Notes under the pieces: generated by a model
The model's database searches: none
What the model saw: only the letters and a program-made list of their open reading frames with translations
Told to the model about the DNA's origin: nothing
From: Gammaproteobacteria bacterium
Lineage (GTDB): Bacteria > Pseudomonadota > Gammaproteobacteria > Pseudomonadales > Azotimanducaceae
DNA length: 64,000 nt
Assembly (NCBI GenBank): GCA_003247835.1
Contig: QJYB01000071.1
Span: 1 to 64,000, forward strand
Direction of reading: 5' to 3'
Made by a program: the position numbers and the translations under genes
In this document: piece by piece, positions 8,952 through 18,392 of the stretch
Numbering within the stretch: position 1 is the first letter of the stretch
Layout of the letters: every line of letters begins with the position of its first letter

Positions 8952-9724
8952 GCCGTCATACTGTGCTGCTGATGTGTCTGGCCACGTGGCTGTGCCTGGC
9001 CGGCTGTCAGTCCGGTAAGAGCCGGCCGGGTTCCGGCCCGGCACCGCGGGCGGAGCAGGACGGTCCCCCACATGTCATACCGGGCGGGCTCGCCGAATTG
9101 CCGGATCCGGAGGTACGCCACGAGCGGCCGACCCAGCGCGGCAACCCGACGAGCTATACGGTTCTGGGCAAGACCTACCACGTCATGAACTCGGCGCTGG
9201 GATACGACGCCACCGGTAACGCATCGTGGTACGGGCGTAAATTCCATGGCCGGCTGACCTCGAGCGGCGAACCTTTCGACATGTACCAGCTCACCGCCGC
9301 TCACCGGACGCTGCCCATACCGACCTATGCCCGTATCACCAATCTCGATAATGGTCGGACCACCGTCGTCCGGATCAACGACCGGGGTCCGTTTCACGAC
9401 GACCGGATCATCGATCTCTCCTATGCGGCTGCGGTCAAGCTCGGCTTCGCGGCGGTGGGCACGGCACGGGTACGGGTACAGGTGCTGGAGCCGGGTCAGG
9501 ACTTCGTGCTGCAGGCAGGCGCCTTCTCGGACCTGGAGCGGGCGGATCGACTGAAGGCGGCGCTGAACTCGCTGACCGGCGCACCGGCCTACGTGGTCAA
9601 GGTGTCCGGTGAGTCGCTGTACCGGGTACGGCTCGGTCCCGTGCGGGGACGTCCCGAGGCGGAACGGCTCAAGGAACTGATCCGGGCGGCGAACTTCGGT
9701 GTGCCGCTGATTCTGCCGCACTGA
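8948..9724 (+). CDS. rlpA: RlpA-like lipoprotein with DPBB and SPOR domains
   Basis: RlpA is an outer-membrane lipoprotein of the septal/cell-wall system; in Pseudomonas aeruginosa the homologue is a lytic transglycosylase acting on stem-peptide-free glycan. The signal peptide ends in the lipobox LAGC with C20 as the lipidated residue. The double-psi beta barrel begins at GNASWYGRKFHG and contains TNLDNGRTTVVRINDRGPFH, with the usual catalytic-type residues. The last 75 residues form a SPOR domain (FVLQAGAFSDLERADRLKAA), which binds denuded peptidoglycan at division sites. It overlaps the mltB stop by four bases. dacA follows after a 94-base gap. Confidence 0.95.
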   Translation: MSRHTVLLMCLATWLCLAGCQSGKSRPGSGPAPRAEQDGPPHVIPGGLAELPDPEVRHERPTQRGNPTSYTVLGKTYHVMNSALGYDATGNASWYGRKFHGRLTSSGEPFDMYQLTAAHRTLPIPTYARITNLDNGRTTVVRINDRGPFHDDRIIDLSYAAAVKLGFAAVGTARVRVQVLEPGQDFVLQAGAFSDLERADRLKAALNSLTGAPAYVVKVSGESLYRVRLGPVRGRPEAERLKELIRAANFGVPLILPH

Positions 9725-9818
9725 GGGCGTGGGGCAGGATGGTCTGCCCGGTATTGGCCGGTGCCTGGTGTACACTGCACCGCACTCACCCTCACTGGAA
9801 ATGACTGTCGAGGCAGAT

Positions 9819-10982
9819 ATGGTCAAAGCCGTCGCGGCTCTGGTGGTGTTCCTGGCGATCCTGCCAGGAATGTCACTCAATGCCGCAGAACAACCCATCA
9901 TCCCCCCGCCGCCCCAGGTCGCCGCCAGCTCGTATCTGCTCATGGATGCGGATACGGGAGACGTGCTCGTGGAGAACAACGCCCACGAAGCGTTGCCGCC
10001 GGCCAGCCTGACCAAGATCATGACGTCCTACATTGCCGCCATGGAGATCGACGCGGGTCGCATCCATCTCAACGATCAGGTGCCGATCAGCGTCAAAGCC
10101 TGGAAGGCCCCGGGCTCCCGCATGTTCGTCCGGGAAGGCACCACGGTACCGCTGGAAGACCTGCTCCAGGGGATCATCGTCCAGTCCGGTAACGATGCGA
10201 GCATCGCGGTGGCCGAGCACATTGCCGGCAGCGAGGATGCTTTTGCCGCGATGATGAACCAGCAGGCGGAGATACTCGGCATGACAGCCAGCCACTTCGT
10301 CAACGCGACGGGCCTGCCGACGGAGGGGCATCAGTCTTCTGCCTGGGATCTGGCGCAGCTGACAGTGTCGCTGATCAACCGGTTCCCCGAACACTACCAG
10401 CTGTACTCGGAACGTTCGTTCACCTACAACGACATCGAGCAGCCCAACCGTAACCGTCTGCTGTGGCGGGACCGTACGGTTGACGGAGTCAAAACCGGGC
10501 ATACGGAAGAGGCCGGTTTCTGTCTCGTCGCCTCGGCGCTCCGGGGCAACATGCGGCTGATCTCCGTGGTCATGGGCACGGACAGCGACGAGGCACGCAT
10601 GCGTGAGAGTCAGAAGCTGCTGTCTTACGGATTCCGGTACTTCGAGACACAGAAACTCTACGACGCGGGCGTGCCGTTGAAGACGGAGCGGCTCTACTAC
10701 GGTGAGGCAGACGAGATCGAGCTCGGCCTCGCCGAGCCGGTCCTGGTGACCATTCCCCGTGGCTCCTACGAGGATCTGCAGGCGGAGCTCAGCATTCCCG
10801 CCGCGGTGGAAGCCCCTGTTACCGAGGGCGACCCCCTGGGCGAGCTCATTCTGTCCCTCTATGACAAGGAGGTGTACCGGGCTCCGCTGGTGGCGCTGGA
10901 AAGCGTGGAGCAGGCCGGTCTGTTCTCGAGGTTCATGGATTGGGTGAGCCTTTTCTTCGCGGATCTGCTCGGATCGGATTGA
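9819..10982 (+). CDS. dacA: D-alanyl-D-alanine carboxypeptidase (PBP5/6 family)
   Basis: This penicillin-binding protein removes the terminal D-alanine from pentapeptides in the periplasm, limiting cross-linking and maintaining cell shape. From the ATG at 9819 the protein is 387 residues with a signal peptide ending near NAAEQ. The serine-peptidase motifs are SLTK at 63-66, SGN at 123-125 and KTG at 225-227. The C-terminal domain ends in an amphipathic helix (FSRFMDWVSLFFADLLGSD) that would anchor it to the inner membrane. I prefer 9819 over ATG 9801 and GTG 9729 because GAGG lies just upstream and the signal peptide then starts at once. ybeD follows three bases after the stop. Confidence 0.95.
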   Translation: MVKAVAALVVFLAILPGMSLNAAEQPIIPPPPQVAASSYLLMDADTGDVLVENNAHEALPPASLTKIMTSYIAAMEIDAGRIHLNDQVPISVKAWKAPGSRMFVREGTTVPLEDLLQGIIVQSGNDASIAVAEHIAGSEDAFAAMMNQQAEILGMTASHFVNATGLPTEGHQSSAWDLAQLTVSLINRFPEHYQLYSERSFTYNDIEQPNRNRLLWRDRTVDGVKTGHTEEAGFCLVASALRGNMRLISVVMGTDSDEARMRESQKLLSYGFRYFETQKLYDAGVPLKTERLYYGEADEIELGLAEPVLVTIPRGSYEDLQAELSIPAAVEAPVTEGDPLGELILSLYDKEVYRAPLVALESVEQAGLFSRFMDWVSLFFADLLGSD

Positions 10983-10985
10983 GCG

Positions 10986-11252
10986 GTGGACGGGGAACCA
11001 CGGATCCAGTTTCCGTGCGATGACTATCCGATCAAGGTCATCGCCACTTCCAGTGACACCCTGGTGAGCACGGTGATCGACATCGTCAGGGCGCACGACG
11101 GTGGTTTCGAGGCCGCGACCATAGAGGAACGGAAGAGCCGCGAAGGCAACTACACCTCGGTCCGGCTCTCCATCCGCGCAACCGGGGAGCCTCAGCTCAA
11201 GGCACTGCACGCGGACCTGATGGCTCACCCGCTGATCAAGATGGTGCTCTAG
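10986..11252 (+). CDS. ybeD: DUF493 family protein YbeD
   Basis: This is a small 88-residue protein of the YbeD/DUF493 family, a ferredoxin-like ACT-type fold of unknown molecular role. The sequence [18 protein letters not shown] near the start and the run [20 protein letters not shown] are typical. It lies between dacA and lipB, the position it holds in Escherichia coli, and this context is the main clue: it is usually discussed with lipoate metabolism or the cell wall, without direct proof. The GTG start at 10986 is three bases after the dacA stop, so it is probably co-translated. Confidence 0.92.
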   Translation: MDGEPRIQFPCDDYPIKVIATSSDTLVSTVIDIVRAHDGGFEAATIEERKSREGNYTSVRLSIRATGEPQLKALHADLMAHPLIKMVL

Positions 11253-11260
11253 CGAAGGCG

Positions 11261-11920
11261 ATGGCAGATACAAGGTCGGCGATGGTGGTGGATCTGGGGC
11301 GCACACGATACGAACCCGTGTTCCGGTCCATGCGTGATTACACGGGTGCCAGGGATGAGGCATCGGACGATCAGCTCTGGCTCACCGAGCACGACCCCGT
11401 GTTCACCCAGGGTCAGGCCGGCAAGGCGGAGCACCTGCTGATGCCGGGTGACATTCCGGTGGTACAGACGGATCGGGGTGGACAGGTGACCTACCACGGC
11501 CCGGGTCAGATCGTCGCTTATCTGCTGTTCGATCTGCGCAGGCTGGGGCTTTCCGTGCGTGATCTTGTTTCAGGTATCGAGCAGTCGATGATCCGCCTGC
11601 TCGAGGCGTACGGTATTCACGCAGCTGCACGTCCGGATGCACCCGGCGTTTATGTGGCGGGTGCGAAGATCGGCTCGCTGGGGCTCAGGGTCCGACGAGG
11701 CTGCTCCTATCACGGCCTGTCCCTGAACGTGAACATGGACCTCGAGCCGTTCACCCGCATCAATCCCTGCGGGCTCACGGATACGTCGGTCACCCAGGTG
11801 GTGGATCTGGGTGGGCCGGGCGATCTCGACCGGGTACGGGCGGATCTGCTCGATGCCCTTGCCGGGATTTACCGACTCACGCTCCGCAAACAGGACACGA
11901 CGGCGACTTCGGCAATCTGA
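11261..11920 (+). CDS. lipB: Lipoyl(octanoyl) transferase
   Basis: LipB moves the octanoyl group from acyl carrier protein to the lipoyl domains of 2-oxoacid dehydrogenases and GcvH, the first step of endogenous lipoate synthesis. The 219-residue protein has [12 protein letters not shown] at residues 72-83, the catalytic lysine K136 in AGAKIGSLG and the catalytic cysteine C170 in RINPCG. The lipoyl synthase gene lipA, which often follows, is not here. Instead the last 44 bases of lipB overlap the 3' end of moeB on the opposite strand, and the final residues ([13 protein letters not shown]) are not conserved family sequence. Confidence 0.95.
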   Translation: MADTRSAMVVDLGRTRYEPVFRSMRDYTGARDEASDDQLWLTEHDPVFTQGQAGKAEHLLMPGDIPVVQTDRGGQVTYHGPGQIVAYLLFDLRRLGLSVRDLVSGIEQSMIRLLEAYGIHAAARPDAPGVYVAGAKIGSLGLRVRRGCSYHGLSLNVNMDLEPFTRINPCGLTDTSVTQVVDLGGPGDLDRVRADLLDALAGIYRLTLRKQDTTATSAI

Positions 11921-12626
11921 GGCGCCGCCACTCCATTCGCTTGCCGTCGAAGTAAAGGACGATGCCGGTGAGGGTCTCGCCGACTCCGGTGACCAGCTTC
12001 ACGGTCTCCATGGCCTGGCAGGTACCGATGATGCCCACCAGCGGCGCGATGACGCCGTTTTCCGAACAGTTCAGCGCAGCATCGTCACCCGCTTCATAGA
12101 GGCACCGGTAACAGGGAGAGTCGGGATCCCGGGCATCGAAGACGGTTACCTGACCCTCCCAGCGTATGGCGGCGCCGCTCACCAGCGGCACACGAGCCGC
12201 GACGCAGGCTGCGTTGAGGTCGAAGCGTGTGGAGAAATTGTCCGTCGCATCCAGCACCACGCTGGACCGGGCCACGGCTTCACTGAGCCGTTTTCCGCCG
12301 AGTCTTTCGGAGATCAGCTCCAGCTCCACGTCCGGATTGAGGGCGTTGAGTGTGCGGGCGGCGGACGCCACCTTGAGATGCCCCAGACTATGGGCCGAAT
12401 GGACGATCTGACGCTGCAGATTCGACAGGTCCACCTCGTCATCGTCCACCAGGATCAGCCGGCCGACGCCAGCGGCAGCCAGATACAGCGCGGCGGGTGA
12501 ACCCAGACCACCGAGGCCGACCACCAGCACGGTGGCGTCGAGCAGCTTCTCCTGGCCGGACACGTCGACCTCGGGCAGCATGATCTGCCGGCTGTAGCGG
12601 AGCAGCTGCTCGTCAGTCAGTTCCAT
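11877..12626 (-). CDS. moeB: MoeB/ThiF-type adenylyltransferase (molybdopterin-synthase or sulfur-carrier activating)
   Basis: This E1-like enzyme adenylates the C-terminal glycine of a sulfur-carrier protein (MoaD or ThiS type). The 249-residue product has the nucleotide-binding loop GLGGLGS at 37-43, the segment [17 protein letters not shown] and the zinc-binding cysteine pairs C172/C175 and C244/C247. There is no C-terminal rhodanese domain. Start at ATG 12626: GGAGG sits six bases upstream, and the in-frame ATG six bases earlier is too close to it. It follows prmC with a 14-base overlap, the hemA-prfA-prmC-moeB order seen in gammaproteobacteria. Whether it serves molybdopterin or thiamine cannot be decided from sequence. 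Confidence 0.92.
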   Translation of the reverse strand: MELTDEQLLRYSRQIMLPEVDVSGQEKLLDATVLVVGLGGLGSPAALYLAAAGVGRLILVDDDEVDLSNLQRQIVHSAHSLGHLKVASAARTLNALNPDVELELISERLGGKRLSEAVARSSVVLDATDNFSTRFDLNAACVAARVPLVSGAAIRWEGQVTVFDARDPDSPCYRCLYEAGDDAALNCSENGVIAPLVGIIGTCQAMETVKLVTGVGETLTGIVLYFDGKRMEWRRLRLPKSPSCPVCGA

Positions 12627-13431
12627 GGCCATCCTCCCATCGCCCCAGCGTGACCCGGGGTTGGTCACCCAGATCCCGGACCAGCTCGATCGCCGTGAAG
12701 CCAGCGGTCTCGAACAGCAGCCGGACCGGATCAGCCTGATCGAAACCGTGCTCGACGAGCAGCCAGCCACCGGGTTCCAGATGACCGGGTGCCTGACCGA
12801 CGATGCAGCGCAGATCGTCCAGACCATCCGACCCGCCGATCAGGGCGTCGCTCGGCTCGTGCTCGAGGGCGGCGAGGTGCGGATCCCCGGCGGCGACATA
12901 CGGCGGGTTGGCTACGATCATCCGGAATCGCCCTGCCAGTTCGCGGTACCAGTCACTCTCCACGAAGGTCACCTGGGCGTTCAACCGTGCCGCGTTGTCC
13001 CGGGCCACGAGCAGCGCAGCCGCGCTGGTATCCACAGCCACCACCATGACATCCGCGCTCCGTGCCAGCGCGATGGCGATGGCACCGCTGCCCGTTCCCA
13101 TGTCCGCGACGCGGTCGCCGGACCCGAGCCGGCTCAGGGCGGCTTCGACCAGTGTTTCCGTTTCCGGACGGGGAATCAGAACATCGGGCGTGACCCGGAG
13201 CGTGAAGTCCCAGAATCCGCGCTCGCCGGTGAGATACGCCAGCGGTTCCCCGGCAGCCAGCCTGCGGGCGTCGCTTTCCAGGTGCTCGAGTCGGGTCGGG
13301 TCCACAGGCCGCTCCGGTGTCGCGATCAGTGCCGCGCGGTCGAGCCCCAGGTGGTGGCAGAGCAGCAGCTCCCGCTCCAGCCGGGGAACGCTCCTGTGGC
13401 GGTCGAGCCAGCCGGCGAGCGTCACGCTCAC
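12613..13431 (-). CDS. prmC: Peptide chain release factor N5-glutamine methyltransferase
   Basis: PrmC methylates the glutamine of the GGQ motif in release factors RF1 and RF2, raising termination efficiency. The 272-residue protein has an N-terminal helical substrate-binding domain and a Rossmann AdoMet-binding domain with [15 protein letters not shown]. The active-site motif NPPY is at 175-178, and the linker [12 protein letters not shown] is diagnostic. The start is GTG at 13431, overlapping the prfA stop as GTGA; a longer frame to 13743 would run antiparallel inside prfA and is not real. Enzyme and substrate (RF1) are thus translationally coupled. Confidence 0.96.
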   Translation of the reverse strand: MSVTLAGWLDRHRSVPRLERELLLCHHLGLDRAALIATPERPVDPTRLEHLESDARRLAAGEPLAYLTGERGFWDFTLRVTPDVLIPRPETETLVEAALSRLGSGDRVADMGTGSGAIAIALARSADVMVVAVDTSAAALLVARDNAARLNAQVTFVESDWYRELAGRFRMIVANPPYVAAGDPHLAALEHEPSDALIGGSDGLDDLRCIVGQAPGHLEPGGWLLVEHGFDQADPVRLLFETAGFTAIELVRDLGDQPRVTLGRWEDGHGTD

Positions 13432-14522
13432 TGAACGTCCCCCAGATGTTGCAGCTGATCCGCCTGATCCTCCTGGATGAGCGGCTGCACCACCAGGTCC
13501 AGTTCGCCCTCCATCACCTCGCCGAGCTTGTACAGGGTGAGGTTGATGCGGTGATCGGTGACCCGGCTCTGGGGAAAGTTGTAGGTCCGGATTCGCTCGG
13601 ACCGGTCGCCGGATCCGACCAGCAGGCGTCGGGTCGCTGCTTCCTCCGCCTGCTGCTCGGAGCGGGCGATGTCGAGCAGCTTCGCCTGCAGCAGCGAGTA
13701 TGCCCGCGCCCGGTTCTTGTGCTGGGAACGTTCGTCCTGACACTCGACGACGATGCCCGTCGGCAGATGGGTCAGCCGGATGGCGGAGTCGGTTTTGTTG
13801 ACGTGCTGCCCGCCGGCGCCGGAGGACCGGTAGGTGTCCTCACGGATATCTTTACGGTCGATGTCGATTGCTTCGATCTCGTCCGCTTCCGGCATCACAG
13901 CGACCGTGCAGGCGCTCGTGTGGATGCGGCCCTGGGATTCGGTCTCCGGCACTCTCTGCACCCGGTGGGCGCCCGACTCGAACTTGAGCTGGGAGTAAAC
14001 GTCCCTGCCGGCGATGCGGGAGATGATCTCCTTGTAGCCCCCATGTTCGCCGGCTCGCGCGCTCAGCACCTCGAGCTCCCAGCCCTTGCGTTCCGCGAAC
14101 TTCGAATACATGCGGAACAGGTCGCCGGAGAAGATGGCCGCCTCGTCACCACCGGTACCGGCGCGGATCTCCAGGAACACATTGGCGCCGTCATGCCGAT
14201 CCCGCGGCAGCAGCAGAGTCTTCAGCGTGGCCTCGGCGTCGGCCAGCTCACCGGCCAGACGCTCGGCATCCTCCCCGGCCAGCGCACGGATGTCTGCATC
14301 CTCGTCCTCAGCCAGCACACGGGCCTCGTCGAGCTCAGTGGCGAGCGCCTGGAACCTGCGGAAGCCATCGATCACCGGCTCGAGCTCGGCGTACTCCACG
14401 GACAGCGACCGGAACCGCTCCCGGTTGGCCATCACCTCGGGATCCGCGAGCAGGGCGGAGACCTCTTCATAGCGGTCGGTCAGTCCCGACAGCTTGGCCG
14501 TCATGGATTCGGTCAGGCTCAT
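13428..14522 (-). CDS. prfA: Peptide chain release factor 1
   Basis: RF1 recognises UAA and UAG stop codons and triggers peptide release. The 364-residue protein has the stop-codon recognition PxT tripeptide as PET at 192-194 within [15 protein letters not shown], and the catalytic GGQ at 237-239 in [16 protein letters not shown]. The C-terminal [13 protein letters not shown] is standard. Two close ATGs (MSLTES and MTAKLS) are possible starts; the first is given. It lies 12 bases downstream of hemA and overlaps prmC, forming the common hemA-prfA-prmC operon. Confidence 0.97.
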   Translation of the reverse strand: MSLTESMTAKLSGLTDRYEEVSALLADPEVMANRERFRSLSVEYAELEPVIDGFRRFQALATELDEARVLAEDEDADIRALAGEDAERLAGELADAEATLKTLLLPRDRHDGANVFLEIRAGTGGDEAAIFSGDLFRMYSKFAERKGWELEVLSARAGEHGGYKEIISRIAGRDVYSQLKFESGAHRVQRVPETESQGRIHTSACTVAVMPEADEIEAIDIDRKDIREDTYRSSGAGGQHVNKTDSAIRLTHLPTGIVVECQDERSQHKNRARAYSLLQAKLLDIARSEQQAEEAATRRLLVGSGDRSERIRTYNFPQSRVTDHRINLTLYKLGEVMEGELDLVVQPLIQEDQADQLQHLGDVQ

Positions 14523-14534
14523 CAGTTTGGGTGG

Positions 14535-15788
14535 TCAGTCCAGGTGGTAAAGCGTCTTCAGATATTCTAGAAGATCGGCTCGGCCCTCCGCAGCGGCATT
14601 GCGGATGGCGGTGGTGGGCGGATGGATGAGCTTGTTGGTGAGTCCGCGGCTGAGCGCCTTAAGCACCACTTCCGGGTCGTCACCCCGGGCCAGCTCTTTC
14701 AGCGCTTTTTCCAGTTCCGCCTGCTGAATGATTGCAGCCCGGTCGCGGAACTGCCGCAGCACGGCCTGGCCGTGATGCGCCCGACGTTCGCGCAGATAGT
14801 GGTCTGCGCCGTCGGTCACCAGTGTTTCCGCGGATTCCGCCGCTTCGCGCCGGGAGCGGACGTTCTCCTCGATGATCTCCGTCAGGTCGTCGATGGTGTA
14901 CAGATATACGTCCGGCAGCTCGGCGGCTTCAGGCTCCACGTCGCGCGGGACGGCGATGTCCACCACGAAGATCGGCCGGTGACGCCGCTGCTTGATGGCA
15001 TGCTCCAGGGCGCCCTTGCCGACGATGGGCAGGGAGCTGCCGGTGGAGGCGATGACGATGTCGTATTCCGCCAGGTGGGCGGCGACGTCGGTGAGCTGCA
15101 GGGGCAGCGCATCGAAGCGTGCGGCCAGCGCCTCGGCATTGGTGAGGGTACGGTTGGCGATGGCCATGCCTGCCACACCCATCTCGGTCAGGTGCTCGGC
15201 CACTTTCTGGATCGTGTCTCCGGCGCCGAGCAGCAGTGCGCGGGTATCCCTGAGATCAGTGAAGATCTGCTGGGCCAGGGTGACCGCGGCATAAGCGACG
15301 GAGACGGGATTGCGACCGACGTCGGTGTCGGTGCGCACGCGCTTCGCCGCCGAGAGCGTGATCTGCGAGAGCAGCGAGAGCTCCGGCCCCACGGTGCCGA
15401 CGCTGCGGGCCAGATCGTAGGCGGATTTCACCTGACCCATGATCTGCGGCTCGCCGAGCACCTGAGAATCGAGACCGGAAGCGACGCGGATCAGGTGGCG
15501 GGCGGCGTCCTGGTCCCAGAGGCTGTAGGCAACCGCGTCCAGCTCCTGTTCGGGAATGGACCGGGTCCGGGCGAGCCACTCCACCACTCCCCGTTCCTCG
15601 TTGGGATCCATGGCCAGATACAGCTCGGTGCGGTTACAGGTGGAGAGTATGGCGGCTTCGGAGACACTGGGGATGCTGCGCGTCACCGCCTGCAGCGCGT
15701 CGGTGAGCGAATCCTCAGGAAACGCGAGGCGCTCCCGGAACGCCACGGGCGCCGTGCGGTAACTCACGCCGTATGCCAATATCGCCAT
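14535..15788 (-). CDS. hemA: Glutamyl-tRNA reductase
   Basis: HemA reduces glutamyl-tRNA to glutamate-1-semialdehyde with NADPH, the first committed step of C5 tetrapyrrole synthesis. From ATG 15788 the protein is 417 residues. The catalytic cysteine is C51 in AAILSTCNRTELYLA, followed by GLDSQVLGEPQIMGQVK and the NADPH-binding segment ALLLGAGDTIQKVAEHL. The C-terminal dimerisation helices end in LLEYLKTLYHLD. A longer frame to 16028 exists but overlaps lolB and adds unrelated residues. A candidate promoter with -10 TAGAAT lies in the gap toward lolB. Confidence 0.96.
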   Translation of the reverse strand: MAILAYGVSYRTAPVAFRERLAFPEDSLTDALQAVTRSIPSVSEAAILSTCNRTELYLAMDPNEERGVVEWLARTRSIPEQELDAVAYSLWDQDAARHLIRVASGLDSQVLGEPQIMGQVKSAYDLARSVGTVGPELSLLSQITLSAAKRVRTDTDVGRNPVSVAYAAVTLAQQIFTDLRDTRALLLGAGDTIQKVAEHLTEMGVAGMAIANRTLTNAEALAARFDALPLQLTDVAAHLAEYDIVIASTGSSLPIVGKGALEHAIKQRRHRPIFVVDIAVPRDVEPEAAELPDVYLYTIDDLTEIIEENVRSRREAAESAETLVTDGADHYLRERRAHHGQAVLRQFRDRAAIIQQAELEKALKELARGDDPEVVLKALSRGLTNKLIHPPTTAIRNAAAEGRADLLEYLKTLYHLD

Positions 15789-15853
15789 GGTTTGGAACTG
15801 CCCGGCCGGGTGTGATGGCGCGGGTAAACCCATCAATCTGATGTAATCCACGC

Positions 15854-15881
15854 ATTCTAGCGCAAGTAGCGCTCCGACCAA
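15854..15881 (-). promoter_or_regulatory. Candidate sigma-70 promoter for hemA
   Basis: On the minus strand TAGAAT (15859-15854, five of six consensus) is preceded at 16 bases by TTGGTC (15881-15876, weak -35). The 5' leader to the hemA ATG would be about 60 bases. The site lies in the 94-base gap between divergent hemA and lolB. Confidence 0.45.
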
Positions 15882-15882
15882 C

Positions 15883-16470
15883 GTGTATAAGCTCTTATTT
15901 CTAAACGTTTTTCTCGTGATCCTCTGCGCAGGGTGCGTATCTGCACCGCCGTTGCCCGAAGCACCGGAGGTGTTTGTGCTCCGGGGTAAGGTCGCGGTCA
16001 CCGAGTCGGGCGGGCACTTCACCGCCAACCTGCTCTGGCATCAGCGGGGGGAAGGTTTCGAAATGGACCTCTGGGGCCCTCTTGGCCAGGGTCGCATGCG
16101 GATCATCAGGGAAGCCGGCGAGGTCCGGCTGACCAACGCCGACGGCGTGCTCATGGCCGGCGATCCGGATCGGGTGATGCGTGAGCAGCTGGGCTGGAGC
16201 CTGCCGCTCGACGTGCTGCCGGCCTGGGTCCAGGGTGCGCCGCTGGCCGGCGTGCCCGTGCAGGCAGAGATGCGGGACGAGGCTGGACGGTTCGTCAGCT
16301 TCAGCCAGCTGGGGTGGTCGGTTGCACTCGAACGTTACCAGACGGTAGCGGAAGGGAACCGGGCGCTGCCCACCCGGATCACTGCCAGCCGGGCGGATGC
16401 CAGGGTCCGCCTGGTGGTCAGCGAGTGGCGCCTCTCCGGCGTCCACGGTGAGACCCCGGCGTCTCGATAA
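15883..16470 (+). CDS. lolB: Outer membrane lipoprotein LolB
   Basis: LolB accepts lipoproteins from the periplasmic carrier LolA and inserts them in the outer membrane. The 195-residue product begins with a short signal peptide and a lipobox-like CAGC, with C18 as the likely lipidated residue; position -3 is cysteine rather than the usual leucine. The mature part starts VFVLRGKVAVTES and contains FTANLLWHQRGEGFEMDLWG, matching the LolB beta-barrel opening. It lies beside divergent hemA, the conserved gammaproteobacterial location. ispE, usually next, is missing. The first 30 bases are noticeably AT-rich compared with the surroundings. Confidence 0.9.
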   Translation: MYKLLFLNVFLVILCAGCVSAPPLPEAPEVFVLRGKVAVTESGGHFTANLLWHQRGEGFEMDLWGPLGQGRMRIIREAGEVRLTNADGVLMAGDPDRVMREQLGWSLPLDVLPAWVQGAPLAGVPVQAEMRDEAGRFVSFSQLGWSVALERYQTVAEGNRALPTRITASRADARVRLVVSEWRLSGVHGETPASR

Positions 16471-16519
16471 CTCCTTGATTTAACGTACTTTCGATCCCGG
16501 AAAGTGGCTGCCGCCTGGT

Positions 16520-16548
16520 TTGACAGCCGCAGGGCGCGACAGCACAAT
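16520..16548 (+). promoter_or_regulatory. Promoter for tRNA-Gln (and possibly prs)
   Basis: A perfect -35 TTGACA (16520-16525) is separated by exactly 17 bases from the -10 CACAAT (16543-16548). A GC-rich discriminator (AGCGCCCCC) follows, as expected for stable-RNA promoters under stringent control. The tRNA 5' end is 39 bases beyond the -10 element. No terminator is evident between the tRNA and prs, so the transcript may continue. Confidence 0.75.
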
Positions 16549-16587
16549 AGCGCCCCCTTCGCCCGGGGGAACCGGGTGAGGGGCGTC

Positions 16588-16662
16588 TGGGGTGTCGCCA
16601 AGTGGTAAGGCACCGGGTTTTGATCCCGGCATTCGTAGGTTCGAATCCTACCACCCCAGCCA
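16588..16662 (+). tRNA. tRNA-Gln (anticodon TTG)
   Basis: A full cloverleaf can be drawn. The acceptor arms TGGGGTG and CACCCCA are paired, the anticodon loop is TTTTGAT between CCGGG and CCCGG with anticodon TTG, and the T-arm contains GGTTCGAATCC. Discriminator G and an encoded CCA end the gene at 16662. This tRNA commonly sits between lolB/ispE and prs in gammaproteobacteria. Confidence 0.96.
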
Positions 16663-16698
16663 TGTTGACCGCCCGATACTGACTGCGAAGCCAAACCC

Positions 16699-17643
16699 GT
16701 GTCCGGACTCATGCTATTCAGCGGCAGCGCCAATTGCGCGCTTGCCCGGAACGTAGCCGACCTGCTCGGTTTCGAGCTCGGTGCTGCCACTGTGGACCGC
16801 TTCAGCGACGGTGAGGTGATGGTGGAGATCGACGAGAACGTCCGCGGCCACGACGTGTTTCTGCTGCAGTCCACCTGCGCGCCGACCAACGATCACCTGA
16901 TGGAGCTGATGCTGATGGCGGATGCCATCCGCCGAGCCTCCGCCTCCCGGGTCACCGCGGTGATTCCTTACTTCGGCTATGCCCGCCAGGACCGGCGGCC
17001 CCGATCGGCGCGGGTATCCATCAGCGCGCGGGTGGTGGCCGACATGCTCACCAGCGTGGGCATCGATCGCATGCTGACCGTGGATCTGCATGCGGACCAG
17101 ATCCAGGGTTTCTTCAACATGCCGGTGGACAACGTCTATGCATCGCCGGTGCTGGTGGACCATATGGTGTCCGCCAACCTGAAGAAACCCATCATTGTGT
17201 CGCCCGACGTGGGCGGCGTGGTACGGGCACGTGCCGTCGCCAAGCAGGCGAACGACCTTGACCTGGCCATCATCGACAAACGACGGCAGCAACCCAACGA
17301 AACCCGGGTGATGAACGTGATCGGCGACGTGGCGGGCAAAACCTGCGTGATCGTGGACGACATCGTCGACACTGCCGGTACGCTCTGCACCGCAGCTGCC
17401 GCACTGAAGGACGAAGGCGCGCTCGAGGTCCTTGCGTATATCACGCATCCGGTGCTGTCCGGCAACGCCGTCGAGCGGATCATCGCGTCAGAGCTCGACG
17501 GTATGTTCGTCACCGATACCATTCCGCTCGGACCCGACGCACAGGCCTGCGCAAAGATCACACAGCTGAGTCTGGCCGGACTGCTGGCCGAGTCCATCCG
17601 CCGGGCCAGCCACGAGGAATCCATCAGCGAGATGTTCCGATGA
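16699..17643 (+). CDS. prs: Ribose-phosphate pyrophosphokinase (PRPP synthetase)
   Basis: Prs makes 5-phosphoribosyl 1-pyrophosphate from ribose 5-phosphate and ATP for nucleotide, histidine, tryptophan and NAD synthesis. The 314-residue enzyme has the ATP-binding FSDGE at 35-39, [11 protein letters not shown], the metal-binding H131 in [13 protein letters not shown], the flexible-loop catalytic K194 and R196 in IDKRR, and the PRPP loop [10 protein letters not shown] at 220-229. Starting at GTG 16699 gives the normal N-terminus. An internal ATG at 16711 is the only close alternative. A second, divergent homologue lies at 23166-24383. Confidence 0.97.
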   Translation: MSGLMLFSGSANCALARNVADLLGFELGAATVDRFSDGEVMVEIDENVRGHDVFLLQSTCAPTNDHLMELMLMADAIRRASASRVTAVIPYFGYARQDRRPRSARVSISARVVADMLTSVGIDRMLTVDLHADQIQGFFNMPVDNVYASPVLVDHMVSANLKKPIIVSPDVGGVVRARAVAKQANDLDLAIIDKRRQQPNETRVMNVIGDVAGKTCVIVDDIVDTAGTLCTAAAALKDEGALEVLAYITHPVLSGNAVERIIASELDGMFVTDTIPLGPDAQACAKITQLSLAGLLAESIRRASHEESISEMFR

Positions 17644-17717
17644 GGACGTCCCGCCGAGGAGAACGTCTGGTACTGGTCGCAAGTATCAGGCTCAAACTTT
17701 GGAACTGAGGTAATCAA

Positions 17718-18374
17718 ATGTCCCAGAAATTCGAAATCAACGCGGAGCCGCGTAAGGACGTGGGGAAAGGTGCGAGCCGCCGCCTGCGTCGGTCCGGCGA
17801 GAATGTACCCGGCATCATCTACGGTGCCGAGGATCCGCCCCAGAACCTGATGATGAGTGCGAACGAGCTCGGCAAGGCAATGCAGAACGAGGCGTTCTTC
17901 TCGCAGATCATCGACGTCAAGGTCGACGGCAAGGTGCAGCAGGCGGTCCTTCGGGACGTGCAGCGCAACCCGGCCAACGACAGGGTGCTGCACGTCGACT
18001 TCCTTCGCATCAGCGCCAATAAGCCCATCGAGGTGAATGTGCCGCTGCACTTCGTCAACGAGGACAAGTGCAAGGGCGTACGGCTCGGTGGCGGCATGAT
18101 TGCGCATGCCATGACCGAAGTGGAGATCAGCTGTCTGCCGAAGGACCTGCCGGAGTATCTGGAGGTCTACATGGCAGAGCTGGACATCGGTGAGATCATT
18201 CACCTTTCCGATCTTGCGCTCCCATCCGGTGTGACTCTCGTCGCGCTGACACACGACGACGACCGGGCGGTCGTCAGCGTGCAGGCGCCTCGCGGCGGCG
18301 GTGAGGAGGAAGAGGAAGCTGCGGCTGCACCGGAAGCCCCCGCTGTCATTGGCGAAGAGCCAGAAGAGGACTGA
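17718..18374 (+). CDS. rplY: 50S ribosomal protein L25/Ctc
   Basis: This is the long form of L25, the 5S rRNA-binding ribosomal protein with a C-terminal Ctc domain. The 218 residues start with the L25 domain (PRKDVGKGASRRLRRSGENV, PGIIYGAED). The Ctc beta domain follows (VPLHFVNEDKCKGVRLGG), then an acidic Glu/Ala/Pro-rich tail ending EEPEED. GAGGT a few bases upstream of ATG 17718 is a good ribosome-binding site. Position between prs and pth is conserved in gammaproteobacteria. Confidence 0.96.
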   Translation: MSQKFEINAEPRKDVGKGASRRLRRSGENVPGIIYGAEDPPQNLMMSANELGKAMQNEAFFSQIIDVKVDGKVQQAVLRDVQRNPANDRVLHVDFLRISANKPIEVNVPLHFVNEDKCKGVRLGGGMIAHAMTEVEISCLPKDLPEYLEVYMAELDIGEIIHLSDLALPSGVTLVALTHDDDRAVVSVQAPRGGGEEEEEAAAAPEAPAVIGEEPEED

Positions 18375-18392
18375 TCCGGGCAGGTTGCGCAC

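Noticed and set aside
15789-16028. Extended HemA N-terminus reaching into lolB
   Set aside because: The extra residues are unlike HemA and overlap the lolB coding sequence on the other strand; ATG 15788 gives the standard N-terminus.
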